10,605 bases of DNA from Bifidobacterium breve. Lineage in GTDB: Bacteria; Actinomycetota; Actinomycetes; S36-B12. Position 1 is the stretch's first letter, and the number at the start of each line of letters is the position of its first letter. Location: NCBI GenBank assembly GCA_945900705.1, contig CAMDKJ010000045.1, forward strand, positions 1 through 10,605. The letters are read 5' to 3'. The notes below the pieces were generated by a model. The model saw only the letters and a program-made list of their open reading frames with translations. It did no database searches and was not told the origin of the DNA. Shown here in pieces: positions 6,910-10,605 of the stretch. The position numbers and the translations under genes are program-made.

Positions 6910-6914
6910 CTCCT
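6910..6914 (-). promoter_or_regulatory. Shine-Dalgarno deciding the TTG start of sepIVA
   Basis: The minus strand reads GAGGAGATGATTTG. AGGAG lies 5 nt before the TTG, and the in-frame TGA at 6919-6917 excludes any earlier start. The ATG seen inside this stretch (6909) is in another frame. Confidence 0.75.
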
Positions 6915-6931
6915 CGTCATAGCCTGATTTC

Positions 6932-7417
6932 TCAGCCTATTGTGCCCGAAATCTTCGCTCGGAGCTGCTCCAACACGAGGTCAGGCACCAACCCGGTCAC
7001 ATCTCCGCCGTATGTGGCAAGTTCTTTAACCAAACTTGAGGATAAATAGCTATAAAGGGGGTTGGTCGAGATGAACACGGTTTCAACCCGGCTAAGCCGG
7101 TAATTCATCTGAGCCATCTGCAATTCATAGTCGAAGTCACTGACGGCACGAAGCCCCTTGACGATGACTGGAGCATCATGGTCACGGCAGTAGTCGACAA
7201 GTAGCCCGTGGAATGAATCAATCTTCACATTAGGGAGCGGAGCCACCACTTCCTTCAGCATATCGATGCGCTCTGCAACGGTAAACAAACTCGACTTCGT
7301 CTTGTTAATCAGCACCGCCACAATAACTTCATCGGCTATCTCAGCCGCGCGTTCAAAGACATCTAGGTGCCCATTTGTGCACGGATCAAAAGACCCGGGG
7401 CAGACCGCTCGGCGCAT
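6932..7417 (-). CDS. coaD: Phosphopantetheine adenylyltransferase (CoaD)
   Basis: CoaD transfers AMP from ATP to 4'-phosphopantetheine, giving dephospho-CoA in the penultimate step of CoA synthesis in the cytosol. The 161-residue protein is the normal length. It has the nucleotidyltransferase motif GSFDPCTNGH (residues 8-17, with TNGH as the (T/H)xGH motif), the substrate loop VKGLRAVSDFDYELQMAQMN, and the C-terminal YSYLSSSLVKELA nucleotide-binding motif. The ATG has GAGGAG about 6 nt upstream. It starts 13 nt after the rsmD stop. The rsmD-coaD pairing is very common in bacteria. No odd residues were seen. Confidence 0.97.
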   Translation of the reverse strand: MRRAVCPGSFDPCTNGHLDVFERAAEIADEVIVAVLINKTKSSLFTVAERIDMLKEVVAPLPNVKIDSFHGLLVDYCRDHDAPVIVKGLRAVSDFDYELQMAQMNYRLSRVETVFISTNPLYSYLSSSLVKELATYGGDVTGLVPDLVLEQLRAKISGTIG

Positions 7418-7430
7418 TGCCGACTCCTCA

Positions 7431-8018
7431 CTAACTGATTAGAGCATTTTCAGGTGCTTGACCGTACCAAAGAGTCGTGTCGCCGTGCCGGCGTACTTGC
7501 AGAACCTCCCATGAATCCGGTAGCGGGGTTTGCTCATCTCCGGTGGGCCGTTCCACCACCACCAAGGCTCCAGCGGCCAGTAACCCCTTGTTCTCCAGCA
7601 ACATCAGTACCTTGCTGATCTGAGCCGAGCCAACGTCATAGGGCGGATCAACAAAAACCAGCCCGAAGGGCGGTGCCCCGAGGCGTTCAAGAACGGCGCT
7701 GACATCACCGACTAGCAATTGCGCCCCTGGCAGTGCCACCGCGTTGATATTGGCACCAATGACTTCACCGGCAGCGCGTGCCTTTTCGATCAACACAACT
7801 CGGTGCGCACCGCGGCTCAAGGCCTCGAGCCCGAGAGCTCCCGTACCCGCATAAAGATCAAGTGCCGAAAGTTCGGTCCAGTTGATCCCTACTTTCAGTA
7901 AGTGCGCCGACACTGCCGAGAACAAAGACTCCCGGACCCGATCAGCGGTGGGTCTGGTGTCTTTCTTTGGCACGGCAAGGCGCCGCCCCTTAGCCGCCCC
8001 GGCGATGATTCGGGTCAT
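7431..8018 (-). CDS. rsmD: 16S rRNA (guanine(966)-N(2))-methyltransferase RsmD
   Basis: RsmD methylates G966 of 16S rRNA during assembly of the small ribosomal subunit, using S-adenosylmethionine. The 195-residue protein opens MTRIIAGAAKGRRL and has the TRPTADRVRESLFS motif at residues 21-34 typical of RsmD. The SAM-binding loop is LDLYAGTGALGLEALSRGA (from residue 53), and the catalytic DPPY is at 124-127. The C-terminal half is the usual Rossmann-fold remainder. The ATG at 8018 overlaps the recG stop as ATGA and has GGAG about 5 nt upstream. The stop is TAG. Confidence 0.96.
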   Translation of the reverse strand: MTRIIAGAAKGRRLAVPKKDTRPTADRVRESLFSAVSAHLLKVGINWTELSALDLYAGTGALGLEALSRGAHRVVLIEKARAAGEVIGANINAVALPGAQLLVGDVSAVLERLGAPPFGLVFVDPPYDVGSAQISKVLMLLENKGLLAAGALVVVERPTGDEQTPLPDSWEVLQVRRHGDTTLWYGQAPENALIS

Positions 8019-10231
8019 GCTTTCTCCAGGAATTCAGCTTGTTCATCGGCAATAAGTGAACTAATTGCAAGTTTCAAGGCCCCGTGCGAAGTTAGCTCTG
8101 CATCACTTTCGACTATTGCATGCGCGGCATTACGCGCGCGATCGATGATGCCTTCATCACGCACTACTTCAAGGAGTCGAAGTGAACTGCGCCGACCCGA
8201 CTGAACCGAGCCAAGAACATCGCCCTCACGGCGCATCTCTAAATCCAACTGCGATAACTCAAAGCCATCGGTCGTTGAAGCAACGGCGAGCAGTCTTTCG
8301 CGAGATGGACTGCCCGCGTCCGCATCGGTTACTAGTAAACACAAACCCGGCAGGTCACCGCGCCCAACCCGACCACGCAACTGATGGAGCTGCGAAATGC
8401 CGAAGCGATCCGCGTCCAAAATGATCATCGTGGTGGCATCTGGAACATCAACCCCAACTTCGATGACCGTGGTTGCCACCAACACGTCGATACCGTCTGA
8501 ACGTGCAGTATCGGCGAACCTAGTCATCACATCCTCTTTCGCATCACCGCTCATTCGGCCATGCAGCATTTCGACTCGAAGATCTGGCAAATCGAGGGCG
8601 AGAGCCTGCGCGACAGTTAAAACCGAAGCGATCGACGTCTCACTTGGATCATCGCCTACCTCATCTTCTTTGCCCTCGACACCGATACCTTCGCCGCCGA
8701 TGCCCTCGTCACCGATACGCGGACACACGACGAATACCCGGTGATTTTGGGCCGCCTCCTCCTTGACCCGCTCCCACGCTCGTATCAGGTGTCCGGGCTG
8801 TTCGCGGGTGGAGATGACATGGGTGGCGATCGGGGTGCGCCCGGCAGGGAGTTCAGCCAGCGTAGAAATATCTAAGTCCCCAAAAACTGTCATCGCAACA
8901 GTTCGCGGAATTGGCGTCGCCGTCATGACCAGCACATGAGGCCGGGTGCCATCACGGGCTTTGGCTGCAAGTGCTGCGCGTTGCTCCACTCCAAAACGAT
9001 GTTGCTCATCGACCACAACCAGGGCAAGATCGCGAAACTCAACGGTGTCTTGGATAAGGGCGTGGGTACCGACAACTATCCCAGCGTCACCGGTGATGAC
9101 ATCTAGGAGCTCAACCCGACGCTGCGCGGTGCGCTGTGATCCGGTAAGCAATGCCACCCGGGTGCCATCATCGGCACCACCTAGGCGTCCGCGTTCTGCC
9201 AATGGACCCAACAAGTTTCGAATAGATCGATAATGCTGCGCTGCAAGGACTTCAGTGGGCGCCAAGAGCGCCGCCTGCCCACCAGCATCAACGACCGACA
9301 ACATGGCGCGCAAAGCCACAATAGTTTTACCGCTACCAACATCTCCCTGCAGTAAGCGGTGCATCGGGTGGGTGCCAGCCAAATCCATTTCAATCTCTGC
9401 ACCCACCGAGTTTTGCCCAGCGGTGAGCACAAACGGAAGCTGCTTATCGAATGCGGTGAGCATCGGGCCGTCGAACACCGAACGCGAGGTCGCGGTGAGG
9501 TGTGCCATTTGCTGTCGCCGCTGGGCAAGAACCACTTGCAGTACGAATGCTTCCTCAAATTTAAGTCGCGCCCGCGCCACTCCAACTTCGGCAAAATCCG
9601 CGGGTCGGTGGATCAGGCGAAGTGCCAGCGTTAGATCCGCTAATCCTTCGGTCACTCGCACCTGTTCAGGTATCGGGTCGGCAACTTCACCCAACGTATC
9701 AAGAACCATCCGCACCGCGCCAGCAATCTGCCAGGAGGTCAAGGAGCCGGTGGCCGGATAAACCGGAATGAGTGCCCCCGCGAATGCTGCGATCGCCTCA
9801 GGATCATCGTCCACTCCCTCGGGAAAGAGCAGAAATTGGGGATGGGAAAGTTGCCGCTTATTGCGGAACGAGGAAACCTGGCCCGAAAATAAACCGCTAC
9901 GCCCTGCCCGCATCTCGCGTTCGCGCCAAGCCTGATTAAAGAAAGTCACCGAAAGGCGGCCTTTACCATCGGTAACCACCACTTCAACAATTGAGCCGCG
10001 GCGCTGTTTCATCGGGCGCACAGTCACCGACTCGATTTCGGCAACTACTGTCACCGATTCTCCGTCGGTCAAAGTAGATAGATCTGTTAGTTCACCACGT
10101 TGGGCGTAGCGGCGCGGATAGTGACGCAGCAGGTCATTGACCGTGGCCATTCCGAAGGATTTGGCGAGTACCTTGGCGGTCTTACCGCCCACCACCCCCT
10201 CGAGTGGACGTTCGAGGTCACCGGATGTCAT
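8015..10231 (-). CDS. recG: ATP-dependent DNA helicase RecG
   Basis: RecG is a double-stranded-DNA translocase that remodels stalled replication forks and branched recombination intermediates. The protein has 738 residues, close to the mycobacterial length. The N-terminal wedge/OB domain covers about residues 55-150. Helicase motifs are in order: Walker A GDVGSGKT at 296-303, APTEVLAAQH near 324, DEQHRFG at 408-414, MTATPIPRT near 436, LHGRMSGD near 556, ATTVIEVGVDVPDA from 586, and QLHQLRGRVGRG at 614-625. Between VCPRI and the following helix is a Gly/Glu/Asp-rich insertion (about residues 507-528) built partly by a 30-bp DNA duplication. The ATG overlaps the stop of the upstream DAK-type gene as ATGA, with GGAG 4 nt before it. 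The stop overlaps the rsmD start, so three genes appear translationally coupled. Confidence 0.97.
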   Translation of the reverse strand: MTSGDLERPLEGVVGGKTAKVLAKSFGMATVNDLLRHYPRRYAQRGELTDLSTLTDGESVTVVAEIESVTVRPMKQRRGSIVEVVVTDGKGRLSVTFFNQAWREREMRAGRSGLFSGQVSSFRNKRQLSHPQFLLFPEGVDDDPEAIAAFAGALIPVYPATGSLTSWQIAGAVRMVLDTLGEVADPIPEQVRVTEGLADLTLALRLIHRPADFAEVGVARARLKFEEAFVLQVVLAQRRQQMAHLTATSRSVFDGPMLTAFDKQLPFVLTAGQNSVGAEIEMDLAGTHPMHRLLQGDVGSGKTIVALRAMLSVVDAGGQAALLAPTEVLAAQHYRSIRNLLGPLAERGRLGGADDGTRVALLTGSQRTAQRRVELLDVITGDAGIVVGTHALIQDTVEFRDLALVVVDEQHRFGVEQRAALAAKARDGTRPHVLVMTATPIPRTVAMTVFGDLDISTLAELPAGRTPIATHVISTREQPGHLIRAWERVKEEAAQNHRVFVVCPRIGDEGIGGEGIGVEGKEDEVGDDPSETSIASVLTVAQALALDLPDLRVEMLHGRMSGDAKEDVMTRFADTARSDGIDVLVATTVIEVGVDVPDATTMIILDADRFGISQLHQLRGRVGRGDLPGLCLLVTDADAGSPSRERLLAVASTTDGFELSQLDLEMRREGDVLGSVQSGRRSSLRLLEVVRDEGIIDRARNAAHAIVESDAELTSHGALKLAISSLIADEQAEFLEKA
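8671..8718. repeat. 30-bp-period tandem duplication inside recG
   Basis: TGCCCTCGACACCGATAC at 8671-8688 recurs at 8701-8718 with one mismatch (A to T at the ninth base), giving 17 of 18 identical at a spacing of exactly 30 bp. The period is a multiple of three, so the frame is kept. The copies encode the IGDEG and IGVEG parts of an acidic, glycine-rich linker in RecG. Confidence 0.85.
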
Positions 10232-10605
10232 TCGACTCCGATGATCAGCGGCCAGAGCGGTTGCCCACCGTCATAGCTGCTTATTTCGACAAGTGGAAAT
10301 TCATGCTGCACCCATTCGGGGATACCGTCAGTGATTTCACGGCCCGCTTCAAGTCCCGAAACTAAAGTAACGAGCTCACCACCCACGGCCAACATGCCAC
10401 GAAGGAGTTCGCGGATGACGGTGACAACATCCTTACCAAGTACCACGATGTCGCCGTCGACCAGACCTAGAACATCACCAATTTGGCATGGGCCGACCGT
10501 GGTCAACGCCTCACGAACAGCGATGGTCACCGCGCCGTAACGAGTGGCCCCGGCCACACGTGTCATTGCCACCACATCATCTTCGAAACGAGCACTATCT
10601 TCATG
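10228..10605 (-). CDS. DAK2/FakA-like protein, C-terminal 125 residues (cut by window edge)
   Basis: Reading the minus strand from 10605 to the TGA at 10230-10228 gives an uninterrupted frame, so the gene starts outside the window; a GTG at 10575 is internal. The segment MTRVAGATRYGAVTIAVREA, then IGDVLGLVDGDIVVLG, and the ending YDGGQPLWPLIIGVE match the C-terminal part of DAK2-domain proteins of the YloV/FakA type. In Firmicutes, FakA with FakB phosphorylates exogenous fatty acids to acyl-phosphate. Whether the actinobacterial protein does this is not shown here, and the ATP-binding DhaL domain lies outside the window. Its stop overlaps the recG ATG as ATGA, the usual DAK - recG order in Actinobacteria. 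Confidence 0.85.
   Translation of the reverse strand, partial: HEDSARFEDDVVAMTRVAGATRYGAVTIAVREALTTVGPCQIGDVLGLVDGDIVVLGKDVVTVIRELLRGMLAVGGELVTLVSGLEAGREITDGIPEWVQHEFPLVEISSYDGGQPLWPLIIGVE

Noticed and set aside
10228..10575. DAK2/FakA-like gene starting at the GTG at 10575
   Set aside because: The frame stays open to the right edge, and the segment corresponds only to the C-terminal part of a much longer protein family.

Overview
The window is a housekeeping segment from an actinobacterium (phylum Actinomycetota). The evidence is a moderately GC-rich sequence, GTG and TTG starts with clear Shine-Dalgarno sequences, a SepIVA-type coiled-coil protein, and a gene order close to what I recall from mycobacteria and Streptomyces: DAK/FakA-like - recG - rsmD - coaD - sepIVA, then the DUF177 gene (yceD) - rpmF - rnc - mutM - smc. 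I cannot name a genus. No rRNA, tRNA, CRISPR array, insertion sequence or phage gene was seen.

Every gene lies on the minus strand, so transcription runs from high to low coordinates. Upstream block (10605 to 6395): the C-terminal end of a DAK2/FakA-like protein (cut by the right edge), recG (replication-fork helicase), rsmD (16S rRNA methyltransferase), coaD (CoA biosynthesis) and a short sepIVA homologue (cell-division regulator). The junctions are ATGA overlaps or gaps of at most 27 nt. A 135-nt gap (6260-6394) is the only sizeable non-coding stretch. It holds an 8-bp direct repeat, a weak promoter candidate and an 11-codon mini-ORF. Downstream block (6259 to 1): yceD (DUF177), rpmF (ribosomal protein L32), plsX, a small acyl-carrier-protein-like gene, rnc, mutM and smc (cut by the left edge after 858 codons).

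The genes cover ribosome and rRNA maturation (rsmD, rpmF, rnc), DNA repair and fork rescue (recG, mutM), chromosome organisation and division (smc, sepIVA), and acyl-phosphate/CoA metabolism (FakA-like, coaD, plsX, ACP-like). The least ordinary part is the plsX/ACP-like pair. The ACP-like protein sits exactly where Bacillus-type genomes keep acpP (upstream of rnc), but it appears to carry Asp where the phosphopantetheine-bearing Ser should be. The adjacent PlsX also departs from several motifs that are nearly invariant in its family. Other points of note are a near-perfect 30-bp tandem duplication inside recG that builds a Gly/Glu-rich linker, and a shortened SepIVA that starts with TTG. I see no convincing wholly new system; this is mostly conserved core genome with a few unusual details.
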